A DNA stretch of 64,000 nt, from the NCBI GenBank assembly GCA_002355455.1, contig AP017375.1, positions 434,001 through 498,000 on the forward strand, in the 5' to 3' direction. A program made the position numbers and the translations under genes. The number at the start of each line of letters is the position of its first letter. The first letter of the stretch is position 1. Shown piece after piece: positions 22,868 to 33,700 of the stretch. The stretch is from Stanieria sp. NIES-3757 (GTDB lineage: Bacteria; Cyanobacteriota; Cyanobacteriia; Cyanobacteriales; Xenococcaceae). The notes beneath the pieces are model-generated. The model did no database searches, had not been told where the DNA came from, and was given only the letters and a program-made list of their open reading frames with translations.

Positions 22868-23437
22868 ATGCAATTACAAGCTCGTAACTATACTCCAGAA
22901 GAATATCTGAAGCTAGAGGAAGAAGCAGAATACAAAAGTGAGTACCGCGACGGAGCAATCATTCCCATGACAGGAGGAACGACCAATCATAATCAAATCT
23001 CAGGCAATCTGTATAGCAATTTAAAATTTAATCTCAAAAAACAAAACTATCGCGTATACATAGCTGACGTTAGATTGTGGATACCTCGCCATCGTGTCTA
23101 TACCTATCCCGATGTCATGTTAATTCAGGGAGAACCTATCTATGCAGACAAAGGTACGACTACAGTGACTAATCCTGTGATGATCGCGGAAGTTCTTTCT
23201 CCTTCTACCCAAAATTACGACCAAGGAGATAAGTTTACTTATTATCGCTCGATTCCTGGAATGAAGGAATATATTTTGATTTCACAGCAAAAATATCATG
23301 TAATGCAATATGCTAAAACGAAATCGGGATGGTTACTATCTGAATATGAAGCAGAAGAGTTTGAGATTGATTTGACTTCTGTCGATTTAAAATTGGAACT
23401 AGCAGATATTTATGCAGGAGTTGATTTTAGTAACTGA
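22868..23437 (+). CDS. Uma2-family (DUF820) restriction-endonuclease-fold protein
   Basis: The 189-residue product fits the Uma2/DUF820 family, which is greatly expanded in cyanobacteria. It shows the PD-(D/E)XK-like layout: YTPEEYLKLEEEAEYKSEYRDG, then MTGGTTNHNQISGNLYSNL, VYIADVRLWIP, YTYPDVMLIQG (Asp), VMIAEVLSPST (E-x-LS with catalytic Glu), DQGDKFTYYRSIPGMKEYILI. The usual active-site pattern D...ExL...K looks complete. The cellular role is unknown; association with mobile DNA or nucleases has been proposed. It follows the mutarotase gene by 86 bases but need not be functionally related. Confidence 0.9.
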   Translation: MQLQARNYTPEEYLKLEEEAEYKSEYRDGAIIPMTGGTTNHNQISGNLYSNLKFNLKKQNYRVYIADVRLWIPRHRVYTYPDVMLIQGEPIYADKGTTTVTNPVMIAEVLSPSTQNYDQGDKFTYYRSIPGMKEYILISQQKYHVMQYAKTKSGWLLSEYEAEEFEIDLTSVDLKLELADIYAGVDFSN

Positions 23438-24319
23438 TAGTCTTGTGTATTAATCAGAATTCAGGAGTCCGAATCAAGTTAATGAGAATTGCTATTGTTT
23501 AAATTTAAAGAAGCTTAGATTGTTACAGAGTTAGTGATAGAAGTCCTGCTTCGATGGTGCGGAAAGTACGTTGCCCTGCTAGGTGTTGGCGATGACATTG
23601 AAATGGGTAGCAACTAGATTGAACAATATTAGAGTAGAAAATAAAGCGATCGCTCCCCATTTTTCCTCTGCCAACCAGTAAAGGCGGGCAATCCTCCAAA
23701 ACCTTTTGAATAAAATCAAGTTTGTCGCTCTCCTGGTTAACAATGACTCGTAGTCTGGTCATTTGCAAAGGCTGGGCAAAGAATTTGTTTAATCAGTTCC
23801 TTAAAAATTGGGCGAGAAAGTTTTGTAAATCCGTGCAAAGACGCAAAGAAAAACACAAAAGTTTTATGGGAAGTAATCAATCAAATTTTATGTTCAATGC
23901 AAATTTACATAATACGAATGATTATTTATTAATATAAAACATCTTTAAATAATGTAAATAAAATGTAAAGAAAACGGAAAACTCTTAAACAGACCTACTG
24001 AAGTATTGTGCTACTTCTGGTTGACCGACAAAAGTACTGAAACACTTGAGAATGCGTAGGTAGGGTAAAGCGAAGCGCGAAACCCAACCAAAGTTCGATG
24101 ATGATTTCAATAATGACTAAAAGCTAAATACCGTCCTGAAAGTACCCACAAAAATATCACCATTAGCATCATTATGATCGCCATTAGTGAGATAAATTAT
24201 TTTCCGAACAATATATTATTAAAGCTGATATTAAATTATATTTAGTCAAATAAAAACTTATCTTTTGACCAAGCTGATTCTTGTCAATTTTTTTCCCCTA
24301 CTTATTCAGCAAACCCTAA
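23438..24319. other. Long gene-poor gap with gene remnants (882 bp)
   Basis: A minus-strand frame of 81 codons (23768-23523) and a preceding broken stretch read as protein-like fragments (RLCTDLQNFLAQF, then LDFIQKVLEDCPP), as does 24207-24010 (IYLTNGDHNDANGDIFVG, then LKCFSTFVGQPEVAQYF). All are short and interrupted and cannot be assigned. They are probably remains of decayed genes. A hairpin repeat is listed separately at 24059. Confidence 0.35.
24059..24089. repeat. Interspersed hairpin repeat
   Basis: GGTaGGGT (24059-24066) and ACCCaACC (24082-24089) form a stem enclosing GCG/CGC. I recognise the type as the common cyanobacterial GGTAGGGT...ACCCAACC repeat found in many intergenic regions. 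Confidence 0.6.
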
Positions 24320-26686
24320 TTATCGTCCCAGAATTTTCCTGGCTTCTTGTTCGGCATTATCACGTATGCGGGGAATTAAAGTGTATGTGGTAGTTAAATC
24401 CATTTTTTCCCCAACCTTGAGTGTTTTTAGCGGACTGAGAAATTCCAATTCTACGTAAGCTTTTGGATCTTCGTTAGTATAAATTTCAGCACTACTGTTA
24501 TTGTCGGGATAAGTTAACCCAAGTACTCTTGGTGAGTCGATCCGTACTGCAACTTTTTCTCCCATCCATAATAATCTACTCGCATCGCTACCTATCTTGT
24601 GGGATTGATTTCGATCTCGTGTCAAGGACAATAAGCCGTTGTTGATCTTTAAGTTAGCTGGTAAATTTTCAGATTGCTTATTATACCCTTCAGGAAAAAG
24701 GGACGGCTGGGGTAGTGCTGCGTAGACGGCAAGGGGATCGCGCAACTGTGTAACTATCCAGACAGAAACATTTTGTGGCTTACCTTTGACTTTTTCGTAA
24801 GTCGTGGTAATTCTCATTACGGGTTGGTGCGGTTCGAGTGTAATTTGGCGGTAGACTCGAATGCCATAGAAAGGGTCAACGGGAGAAATCAGCGTCACCT
24901 CACTGGGATTAATTCTTGCTGTAACTGGTATAGAATCAAACGTGGCAGGTGGAGGCCAACTTCGTCCTGTGATTTGTTTCCATTCAGATTGGGGTGCAGG
25001 CCAGGTTTTATCACCACCAAAGTTGTTCCATTCCAGAGATTTGGGATTAGGTACTTGACCAAATAGCTGGTCATTTTCCCAGAATGTACCTTCTCCGTCT
25101 TTAAAGCGAAACTGCATTACCCGTCCAACTTTTGGGACTACGACCGCTTCCACTTGACCATTACTTAAAATGTAAGAATCTTGCCAGCCTTGGTAATTAG
25201 TTTTTGTGACCGTAATTTTGGCTGGGATGGATGATTCTGGTGAGGAGACAAGTTTTCTGACTTTACCATCTTGTTTAGATGTTACATAAATTTCTCCCTC
25301 TTCATCTACTCCGAATCCTACATCTGAGCGCCCCTTACCAAGAATATCAAGAAAAAAATCAACTTCGCGATCGCCATCAAAAAGCCTGAGTTCTTTAATA
25401 GTTGCCTGTTTGCCATCGACAAGTTCATCTACAGGTACATGAAAAAACCTGGCATCACTGCCAAAATCAGCAAAAATGTATTGACCTACTAATTCGGGAA
25501 TTGCTTTGCCTCGATAAACATAACCACCTGTAATTGCAATTCCGTAGTAACCTTCTATTTCTGGGGGGATGTAATGATCGTATTGGGCAACGGGATAAGT
25601 ATAATCATATCTGGCATCATCTTGAGGTAATGGGAACAAAACATTTTCATTATTTTCCTTAATAACCCAAGTACCTTCTCGGTTGCCCCATCCGTAATTA
25701 GCCCCTTTGATGCCCAAATTAACTTCTTCAATAAAAGCCTGACCCGTATCGGCAATTAACATTTTGCCTTCCCCACCAGTATCCCAGCTAAAACGATGGG
25801 GATTACGCAGTCCATAAGCCCAAATTTCACCCAAAGTTTTAGGATCGTTATCCGCAACGAAAGGATTGTCGTTAGGAATACCATATTGACCATTGGCACT
25901 ATTATTGCCCAAAGGATCGATTCTGAGAACTTTGCCCAGTGGTGTTCCCAGATATTGTCCATTATCTAAAGGATCGGTATCGCTAACGGGGAAGCCATCA
26001 CTACCGCCATCAGCTACGGCAATATATAGCAAGCCGTAATCATCATCTCCTGGTTTAGCATTGGGATTAAAGCCCAATTGTCCCACGTTATGATCTGGAT
26101 AAGGCTCTTCAATCCGCAAAATCTCGCGGGATGTTCCTGCAAAAATATTGCTAGAAGGGTTTGTTGCCTTCCATTCCCGAATTACATCGTGGTGAGAACT
26201 TTCGATAATGTTCTTGTCACTATCAATAATTGGTTTGGTAACAGGGAAGTCAGGAGTACCGCTATCTTTGATTTCGCTAGTTACAGTATAAAAAATCCCA
26301 TTTTGAGCAAATTCTGGATGAAAAGTAAAATAAGCAAAGCCCTGTTGACCGCTTTCATAGGTAAAGTCAGCACAAATTAATTGTTTCAAATTCATGTAAA
26401 CAGTAGCAGTGCCGTCAACAATGACATACAACTTGCCACGCATATCGTTAACAAATAGTCGTCCGCTACCATCTCCTGCATAGGTAAGTAGGTTTAAACG
26501 AGCAGCCTTTTCTCCATCGGTTCCACTATTGGGAATTTGAACGACTTCTTCCAGGCTGACAGAGAGTTGCGACTTTTTAATTGGTTCGGGAATAGGATCG
26601 GTTATTTGGGCAACAGAAATCTTAGTAACAACAAAGATTACCAACAAGAGCAAGGCGATAAAATAGAGAAGCCGAAATTTGTTCAT
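24320..26686 (-). CDS. Exported PQQ-dependent sugar dehydrogenase fused to DUF4380 domain
   Basis: The 788-residue product begins with a signal peptide (LLYFIALLLLVIFVVT). Residues ~35-480 are a soluble aldose/glucose dehydrogenase propeller (GSDH/YliI type): GRLFVNDMRGKLYVI, QQGFAYFTFHPEFAQNGIFY, REILRIEEPYPDHNVGQLGF with the His base, LLYIAVADGG, GTPLGKVLRIDP, EIWAYGLRNPHRFSWD (PQQ-site Arg) and GANYGWGNREG. It would oxidise aldoses to lactones with PQQ in the periplasm. Residues ~490-785 match DUF4380, a beta-sandwich related to mutarotases (VEAVVVPKVGRVMQFRF, WENDQLFG, GGDKTWPAPQSEWK). A mutarotase-lactonase fusion lies 1.5 kb away on the other strand. No PQQ biosynthesis gene is in the window. 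Confidence 0.88.
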   Translation of the reverse strand: MNKFRLLYFIALLLLVIFVVTKISVAQITDPIPEPIKKSQLSVSLEEVVQIPNSGTDGEKAARLNLLTYAGDGSGRLFVNDMRGKLYVIVDGTATVYMNLKQLICADFTYESGQQGFAYFTFHPEFAQNGIFYTVTSEIKDSGTPDFPVTKPIIDSDKNIIESSHHDVIREWKATNPSSNIFAGTSREILRIEEPYPDHNVGQLGFNPNAKPGDDDYGLLYIAVADGGSDGFPVSDTDPLDNGQYLGTPLGKVLRIDPLGNNSANGQYGIPNDNPFVADNDPKTLGEIWAYGLRNPHRFSWDTGGEGKMLIADTGQAFIEEVNLGIKGANYGWGNREGTWVIKENNENVLFPLPQDDARYDYTYPVAQYDHYIPPEIEGYYGIAITGGYVYRGKAIPELVGQYIFADFGSDARFFHVPVDELVDGKQATIKELRLFDGDREVDFFLDILGKGRSDVGFGVDEEGEIYVTSKQDGKVRKLVSSPESSIPAKITVTKTNYQGWQDSYILSNGQVEAVVVPKVGRVMQFRFKDGEGTFWENDQLFGQVPNPKSLEWNNFGGDKTWPAPQSEWKQITGRSWPPPATFDSIPVTARINPSEVTLISPVDPFYGIRVYRQITLEPHQPVMRITTTYEKVKGKPQNVSVWIVTQLRDPLAVYAALPQPSLFPEGYNKQSENLPANLKINNGLLSLTRDRNQSHKIGSDASRLLWMGEKVAVRIDSPRVLGLTYPDNNSSAEIYTNEDPKAYVELEFLSPLKTLKVGEKMDLTTTYTLIPRIRDNAEQEARKILGR

Positions 26687-27097
26687 ACATATCTATAAAA
26701 AAGCTGTTTTTAAAGATACTTTATTTGTTACCCAAAAAGAATTCAAAGACAAGAACGAGCAACTGATTCGACAAAAATTCCTTGTCTATTTTTCGCCTCT
26801 AGTTTTGATTTTCGGCTATTTAAGTAAACTTTATTCTCATATAAAGTATCTGGAGAGCTTGAAAAATCATTTTAATACCGATAATCTTACGGCTGGGTAT
26901 TACGTCTGAAACATTTACTGTCAATGGTTTTAATTTTGAATCTAAACTAAAAAAATAATTAACATTTTTCTGATACTAAAATTTGCCTGTGTGTTAATTG
27001 GTTTTTTAACAAGCAACAGTTTTATCTATAATAAAATTTACTACTTTTTTGTAAAAAAAATTATTAATACAATTTATAATTGATCGCTATCAACAAC
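26687..27097. other. Noncoding spacer (411 bp)
   Basis: AT-rich region between the divergent sugar dehydrogenase and RNA methyltransferase genes; it must hold both promoters. No clear hairpins, repeats or genes. A 76-codon plus-strand frame overlapping the dehydrogenase start shows no family-like features. Confidence 0.4.
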
Positions 27098-28219
27098 ATG
27101 AATAATTATTTTGCTACAGTTGCTCGTGGTTTAGAAGAAATTGCTGCTCAAGAATTAGAAAAATTAGGAGCAAAAAATATTAATCCAGATTTTACTGGAG
27201 TTCATTTTCAAGGAGATAAAACTTTACTTTATCGGGTTAATCTTTGGTCGAGCATAATCTTTAGAGTGTTAGTTCCAATTGCCGATATCAAAAGTTATAA
27301 TTCTGATCAATTATATCGCAATGTTCAGAATATTGATTGGTCAGAATATCTTAACCCAGAGATGACTTTAGCTGTTAATTGTACGGGCAAAAATCCTAAT
27401 CTTAATCATACACATTTTACAGCCCTGCAAATAAAAAATGCCATTGTCGATCTACAACAAAAACAATTTGGTAGACGTTCTGATATTGAAACTGACCAGC
27501 CCGATTTACTTGTCAATGCTCATATTAATAACAATTTTTGTACGATTAGTTTAGATAGTTCTGGTTCGAGTTTACATCGACGAGGTTATCGCCCTGCAAT
27601 GGGATTTGCACCTTTAAAAGAAACTTTAGCTGCTGCCTTATTAGAAATGGCAGAATGGACACCCAATTTACCTTTTTTAGACCCTTTATGTGGTTCGGGA
27701 ACTTTACCTATTGAAGCAGCTTTAAAAGCTTTAAATATTGCTCCAGGATTGTCAAGAAAGTTTGGTTTTCAATCTTGGTTAGATTTCGATTCAACTCTTT
27801 GGCAACAACTTATTACTGAAGCAAAAAATAATCAATTAACTCAACTTCCTCAACCCATTTTCGGAAGCGATCGCGATGCTGATGTAATTGAACAAGCACA
27901 AATTAATGCTCAAAATTGTGGCTTAGAAGAGCAAATTGAATTTTATCAACAAGAATTAGCAGACATTGAAGCACCAACTTCAGAAGGAGTTATCATCTGT
28001 AATCCTCCTTACGGTCAAAGAATAGGTAATACAGAAGAATTAGGAGAACTTTATAAACTTTTAGGAGATATTTTTAAACAAAGATTCAAAGGTTGGACAG
28101 CTTATGTTTTAACAGGAAATAAAGAACTATCTAAAAAAATTGGTTTAAGAAGTTCTCGCCGTCTTGCTGTTTATAATGGTTCAATTCCTTGTACTTTACT
28201 GAAATATGAATTGTATTAA
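27098..28219 (+). CDS. THUMP-domain class I SAM-dependent RNA methyltransferase
   Basis: The product is an RNA N2-guanine methyltransferase of the RlmL N-terminal/Trm14-like group. The N-terminal THUMP domain (~1-160) starts FATVARGLEEIAAQELEKLG. The methyltransferase domain (~165-373) has GFAPLKETLAAALLEMAEW, FLDPLCGSGTLPIEAAL (SAM motif I), IFGSDRDADVI and the catalytic NPPYGQRI. The substrate is probably rRNA. I choose the ATG at 27098 (MNNYFATV) over a TTG six codons upstream, because family members start just before the FATV/FAPC segment. The gene stands alone, with a cysteine hydrolase gene 42 bases downstream. Confidence 0.92.
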   Translation: MNNYFATVARGLEEIAAQELEKLGAKNINPDFTGVHFQGDKTLLYRVNLWSSIIFRVLVPIADIKSYNSDQLYRNVQNIDWSEYLNPEMTLAVNCTGKNPNLNHTHFTALQIKNAIVDLQQKQFGRRSDIETDQPDLLVNAHINNNFCTISLDSSGSSLHRRGYRPAMGFAPLKETLAAALLEMAEWTPNLPFLDPLCGSGTLPIEAALKALNIAPGLSRKFGFQSWLDFDSTLWQQLITEAKNNQLTQLPQPIFGSDRDADVIEQAQINAQNCGLEEQIEFYQQELADIEAPTSEGVIICNPPYGQRIGNTEELGELYKLLGDIFKQRFKGWTAYVLTGNKELSKKIGLRSSRRLAVYNGSIPCTLLKYELY

Positions 28220-28261
28220 AAAATAGGTAATAAGTAAGTTGAACTATATAAAGAATTAATT

Positions 28262-29296
28262 ATGATTACACAAAATATGAAACAACTACCTATTCCTAAC
28301 TTCTTTAATGACGAGGAAGTAGGTACAGTTTATCGAGTACCTTATCAACAGAGGGCAAGAGAAGCCAAACTTTGGGCAACACAATATGATATTCAATCAG
28401 CCTTAGAAGATAAAACCCGTGTTTGCCTATTACTAATTGATGTGCAAAATACTTTTTGTCTTCCCGACTTTGAATTATTTGTTGGTGGTGCATCGGGAAT
28501 GGGTGCGGTAGAAGATAACGTGCGGTTGTGCGAGTTTATCTATCGTAATTTAAATGTAATTACTGAAATTATTCCGACGATCGATACTCATACAGCAATG
28601 CAAATTTTCCATCCCATTTTTTGGCTCGATCAATTAGGTAATCATCCAGAACCAGCCACGATGATTAGTTTAGAAGATGTTGAAACAGGAAGATGGAGAG
28701 TTAATTCCGCGATCGCGTATAGTTTAACTAATGGAGATTACGAAAGATTAGAAAAATATGCTCTACATTATGTTAGAAAACTGAGCGAAGAAGGAAAGTA
28801 TCCTTTAACAATTTGGTTTTATCATTCAATGTTAGGAGGCATCGGACACGCTTTAGTTTCGGCAGTAGAAGAAGCAATTTTTTTTCATAATATTGCGAGG
28901 AATAGTCAAACTCTTTTTGAATTAAAAGGGAGTAATCCTTTAACAGAAAATTATTCTGTTTTGAGTCCAGAAGTTTTAACTGATGCTGAAGGTCAACCAA
29001 TTGCTTATAAAAATAAAAAATTAATTAAAAAATTACTTAATTTTGATGCAGTAATTGTTGCAGGACAAGCTAAAAGTCACTGTGTTGCTTGGACAATCGA
29101 CGACCTATTAACTGAAATTAAAACAATAGATAATAATTTAGCTAAAAAGATTTATTTATTAGAAGATTGTACTTCTTCTGTACTTATTCCTGGAATTATA
29201 GATTTTACCGATCAAGCTGATGCAGCTTTTCAACGTTTTGCTAATGCGGGAATGAATATTATTAAATCGACCGAACCTTTAATTAATTTAAATTAG
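28262..29296 (+). CDS. Isochorismatase-like cysteine hydrolase (nicotinamidase-type)
   Basis: The 344-residue product has the isochorismatase/nicotinamidase core: CLLLIDVQNTFCLPDFELFVGGASG (catalytic Asp), IPTIDTHTAMQIFHPIFW (metal-site Asp/His), WFYHSMLGGIGHALVSAVEEAI and the nucleophile in VIVAGQAKSHCVAWTIDDLL, then LLEDCTSSV. It is longer than single-domain nicotinamidases (~200), with inserts between the strands. Probable reaction: hydrolysis of an amide or related bond in the cytoplasm. The substrate cannot be fixed. Transcription with the upstream RNA methyltransferase is possible. Confidence 0.85.
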   Translation: MITQNMKQLPIPNFFNDEEVGTVYRVPYQQRAREAKLWATQYDIQSALEDKTRVCLLLIDVQNTFCLPDFELFVGGASGMGAVEDNVRLCEFIYRNLNVITEIIPTIDTHTAMQIFHPIFWLDQLGNHPEPATMISLEDVETGRWRVNSAIAYSLTNGDYERLEKYALHYVRKLSEEGKYPLTIWFYHSMLGGIGHALVSAVEEAIFFHNIARNSQTLFELKGSNPLTENYSVLSPEVLTDAEGQPIAYKNKKLIKKLLNFDAVIVAGQAKSHCVAWTIDDLLTEIKTIDNNLAKKIYLLEDCTSSVLIPGIIDFTDQADAAFQRFANAGMNIIKSTEPLINLN

Positions 29297-29440
29297 CATA
29301 GTTAGCAGTCTTAAATAAATTGTTATTAGTTAAATTAATTTACTTATTTCGAGTTGAGCTGGAAAAAATTTATATGAAATAGAAAAAATAAAGCTACAAA
29401 CAATTGGATTTGAGTTCTAGTTCAGCTAAAAGCTAATTAG

Positions 29441-30280
29441 TTATGTTTGGCAAGAACTGCGATCAATTACATAGACTTTAAATGCCCAATCAAGGATCGA
29501 TTCCGAACATAAAATAGCCTGTAAATAATCTTTCCAGTAGTAAGACAATTTTAAATATTTGAATCTAATCAAGTAAACCAAATACCTAAATTTATGAATG
29601 GCATATCGAGAAAATAAATATCTCTTAAATTGAGCTTTGCTTTTGAAAAAATTTAATGCTTTTATTTGTGGTATTTCTTCTAAGCTTCTTTGTTTATTGA
29701 TGTTTAAATCTAAATAGTCATTTGCCAGTCTAATAATAGAACTAATTTCGTCATTAAATTTAACTAGAATTTCTGAAAACCAAATCTTTGTTTCTAAACC
29801 AAATTTACTAGCTAAATAACCTGTTAAAATCCCTGCACCAATACTTTTGCTAGTAATTGTTAAATATTTAGTTAACGACTCGCTTAAATCTAAAGATGAT
29901 TCATCCTTCATGGATTGAAATAAAGTTTCAATTGCCGACAAACCAATCGGATGATTATTAGGCATTAAATCAATCATCGCCTGTTTAATTTTGTTTAGCT
30001 CATGACTATTTAATTTTTTGCCAACAATATCGTAGAGATCATCTAACTCAAAAACTAACTCAACCAGTTTGTAAATATTTTTAAAATCTTCTTCAGCTAG
30101 ATTGAGGTGATATTTATCCAAAATATGTTGATAGAGTTTTACATAACCTAAAACATTATCTTTGTTCATTTTGTTTGCCGTATATTTATGTTTTTTATTC
30201 GAGAGAGAAAAAAAAAGGAAGTTTTTACTTTTATTTTTTAATTTATAAGATATTAATTTGAGAAACTCGTCAATAATCAC
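29441..30280 (-). CDS. All-helical protein with class I terpenoid-synthase-like motifs
   Basis: The 279-residue product is helical throughout. It carries an Asp-rich motif VFELDDLYD (D80, D81, D84), the DDxxD metal site of class I terpenoid and isoprenoid synthases. About 105 residues later comes IIRLANDYLDLNINKQRSLEE (N187, D188, D191), similar to the NSE/DTE second metal motif but not identical to it. A helix rich in Gly and Ser between them (SKSIGAGILTGYLASKFG) fits the G1/2-type helix break. The basic, Phe-rich first 37 residues are odd, and the real start may be the ATG at 30169. It stands alone. Alternatives are a degenerate prenyltransferase or an unrelated helical protein. Confidence 0.55.
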   Translation of the reverse strand: MIIDEFLKLISYKLKNKSKNFLFFSLSNKKHKYTANKMNKDNVLGYVKLYQHILDKYHLNLAEEDFKNIYKLVELVFELDDLYDIVGKKLNSHELNKIKQAMIDLMPNNHPIGLSAIETLFQSMKDESSLDLSESLTKYLTITSKSIGAGILTGYLASKFGLETKIWFSEILVKFNDEISSIIRLANDYLDLNINKQRSLEEIPQIKALNFFKSKAQFKRYLFSRYAIHKFRYLVYLIRFKYLKLSYYWKDYLQAILCSESILDWAFKVYVIDRSSCQT

Positions 30281-30785
30281 CTTTTTATAGAGTATTTTTA
30301 ATTTTTGCTCATTATCTATTTTTTATAATCTATCATTAGTTATTGATGGTAAAAACTATCGATATATTTAAGTTCTTGGCATTCTCTACGATGAGCTAAA
30401 CAAGCAAGCAACCAAATAAAAATTTATACGGCATTTTAATAAAAATTCTGAAGAAAGTTTAACAATAACGCAATTTTAAAGCGATCGCTCTTTCTTTTAC
30501 TCTGACAAGTTAATTTTGTTTAGTATCATAAAGTTTTAAAGATAAAAAGATATTCATAATCCATAATTAAAATAGATAGATAATCTTGTATTTAAGGTAT
30601 AAGTTTTTAACAAAAGCACGGATTGGATCGAATTTTGTTGATGTGCTGAGGAGAAACTTGAACGTGAATAAATTATCAAAAAGGCAAATACTAACAGAAA
30701 AAATGTTTGCTTAATCTAAATATTGTTTTAAATCGAGACATAGCTCAGACATTGACATCCGATCTAAATCTGTCAGGAGGATGTG
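30281..30785. other. Noncoding region upstream of the exoprotein gene (505 bp)
   Basis: AT-rich, with one HIP1 octamer near 30480. The gene at 30786 is preceded by an unusually strong AGGAGG ribosome-binding site (30775-30780, five bases before the ATG). No convincing promoter, repeat or riboswitch is seen. Confidence 0.4.
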
Positions 30786-33700
30786 ATGAGTAACGATTTA
30801 ACTAACTCCGATACTGAAGAGAATAAAATTGCGGTTTTTCCACTGACTAATAATAATACTGGTGATTATAATCCGCAGATCTCAGATAACAAAGTGGTTT
30901 GGGAGAGTAACGACAGCAACGATTCGGAAATTTATCTCTATAACTACGACAATGGAACTGTAGTACAACTCACTGATAATGACATCTATGAATCTAGTCC
31001 GCAAATTTCAGGTAATAATATAGTTTGGCAGGGCTACGATAATAACGATTCGGAAATATATCTCTATGATGGCTCTCAAACAATTCAACTAACCAATAAT
31101 TATATCGATGAATTTAATCCGCAAATTTCAGGTGATAAAGTAATTTGGGAAGCCTACGACGGCAACGATTCCGAAATTTATCTCTATGATGGGACTCAGA
31201 CGATTCAACTGACTAATAATGATACCTATGATTATAGTCCCCGAATTTCAGGTAACAAAATAGTTTGGCAGGGCTACGACGGCAAAGATTCCGAAATTTA
31301 TCTCTATGATGGTACTAATACTACCAAACTAACTGTCAATGGCACAGACGATTATAGTCCGCAAATTTCAGGTAATAATATAGTTTGGCAGGGCTACGAT
31401 AATAACGATTCGGAAATTTATCTCTATGATGGCTCTCAAACAATTCAACTAACCAATAATGATACCTATGAATCTAGTCCACAAATCTCAGGTAATAATG
31501 TAGTTTGGGAAGGTAGCGATGGTAACGATTCGGAAATTTATCTCTATGATGGTTCTCAAACCATTCAACTAACCAATAATGATACCTACGAATCTAGTCC
31601 ACAAATTTCAGGTAATAATATAGTTTGGCAGAGTTATCAGAACTATAGTGATCCAGAAATCTATCTCTATGATGGGACTCAAACCATTCAACTGACCAAT
31701 AATGATACCTACGAATCTAGTCCACAAATCTTAGACAACAAAGTAATTTGGTCAAGCTACGACGGCAACGATTCCGAAATTTATCTAAATTTCAATCCTC
31801 CTCTTGTTCCTGGAGAAATTCAAGGAATTAAATGGCATGACCTTAACAAAAATGGTCAGCAAGATACGGGTGAACCTGGTTTAGAAGGTTTGACAATTTA
31901 CCTAGATCAAAATAAGAATAATCAACTCGATCAAGGAGAACTTTCTACTGTCACTGATGCTAACGGTTTTTATTCCTTCAGCAATTTAAACTTTGGCAAT
32001 TATACAGTTGCTGAAATACTTCAGCCTGGATGGAAACAAACTTATCCTTTTGCAATTGAATACAAGTGGTCTGATAGTACTCAACCAGAAGGTATTCCTT
32101 TTAACTGGGTTGATATCTCTACTACTGGAACAAAATTGAATTTGGGCGATGAAAATTACGCAGAAGTTGCCTTACCGTTTAACTTTTCTTTCTATGGAGA
32201 AGAATACAATAGTGTCAAGATTTCCTCTAATGGATACCTTACCTTTGGCAAGGATGCAACCAATTACTACAACTCTTGGCTTCCATCTTCTTCCGATGCT
32301 AATAATTTGATCGCACCATTTTGGGATGATTTAAATCCCAATGTTGGAGGCTCAATTTACTATTATTACAATCCCACAGAAGAACAATTTATTGTTCAAT
32401 ATCAGGATGTTCCTCGTTACGAAGTTGAAGGGTCTTTGACATTTCAAACCATTCTGAACTCGGATGGAACTATTGTTTATCAGTATGACAACCTCAATGC
32501 AACTCTTAACAGTGCCACTATTGGTTTAGAAAACGCTGATGGTACAAAAGCAACTCAAGTAGCATACAACGAGAACTATTTGAGTAATGACTTAGCTATC
32601 AGTTTTAGTCCCGTTCTTAGCCCTAAAAATTATCTAGCTCATCAAGTCTCTCTCGGTACTGGCGAAATCATTGAAAACCTTAATTTTGGCAATCTTTTAG
32701 CAGGACTTCGGATCGAAGCCGAAGATTACACCAACTATTACGATACTACTGCTGGTAATACAGGTGGAGTTTATCGCAATGATGATGTCGATCTTGGTAC
32801 TTCTGGAGATATTGGTGGTGGATATAGTGTTGGCTGGATTGATTCGGGAGAATGGCTAACCTACAACGTCAATATTCCTGAAACTGGTTTGTATCAGCCC
32901 GTTTTACGTGTTGCTTCGGAGGTAGATGCTACTCATAATCTCGAAATTTCGATTGATGGACAAACTAGCACGTTAAATTTTAATGGTACGGGTGGCTGGG
33001 AATCTTGGTCTGATGTAGCAGGTGGAAACCTAAATCTAACGGCTGGTAATCACGAACTGAAACTAGATCTGGGGAGTTCTGGTTTTAATGTCAACTACAT
33101 TGATTTAGTTCCTGTAGCAGGAATTCGGATTGAAGCGGAAGATTACACCAACTATTACGATACTACTGCTGGTAATACAGGTGGAGTTTATCGCAATGAT
33201 GATGTCGATCTTGGTACTTCTGGAGATATTGGTGGTGGATATAGTGTTGGCTGGATTGATTCGGGAGAATGGCTAACCTACAACGTCAATATTCCTGAAA
33301 CTGGTTTGTATCAGCCCGTTTTACGTGTTGCTTCGGAGGTAGATGCTACTCATAATCTCGAAATTTCGATTGATGGAAAAACTACCACATTAAGTGTTGA
33401 TGGTACAGGTGGTTGGCAATCTTGGTCTGATGCGATCGCAAAAAGTCTAAATCTCACTGCTGGTACCCATGAACTAAAAATCAATCTGCATAGTTCTGGT
33501 TTCAATATTAATTACATTGACTTGCTTCCATATACTGATTTAAACGTAGCAAGTAGTGTTGCCACAGACGAACTGACTGGAAATCCCGATCAAACTTCTT
33601 TAGTAAGCGATTCTAATCAAGATTTGTTCACGACAGCAAATAATTCCGATAATCTTCTTAGTGGTAGCCAAGAAAAAGATGTCTTTGTACTAGGTGATGT

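Noticed and set aside
23722-23937. 71-codon plus-strand frame in the long gap
   Set aside because: Lys/Asn-rich, no conserved pattern; it overlaps a minus-strand remnant.
26679-26909. 76-codon plus-strand frame
   Set aside because: It overlaps the start of the PQQ dehydrogenase gene on the other strand and has AT-driven composition.
30920-31790. CRISPR-like tandem repeats
   Set aside because: The units are about 130 bp, in frame, and encode beta-propeller blades; there are no spacers.
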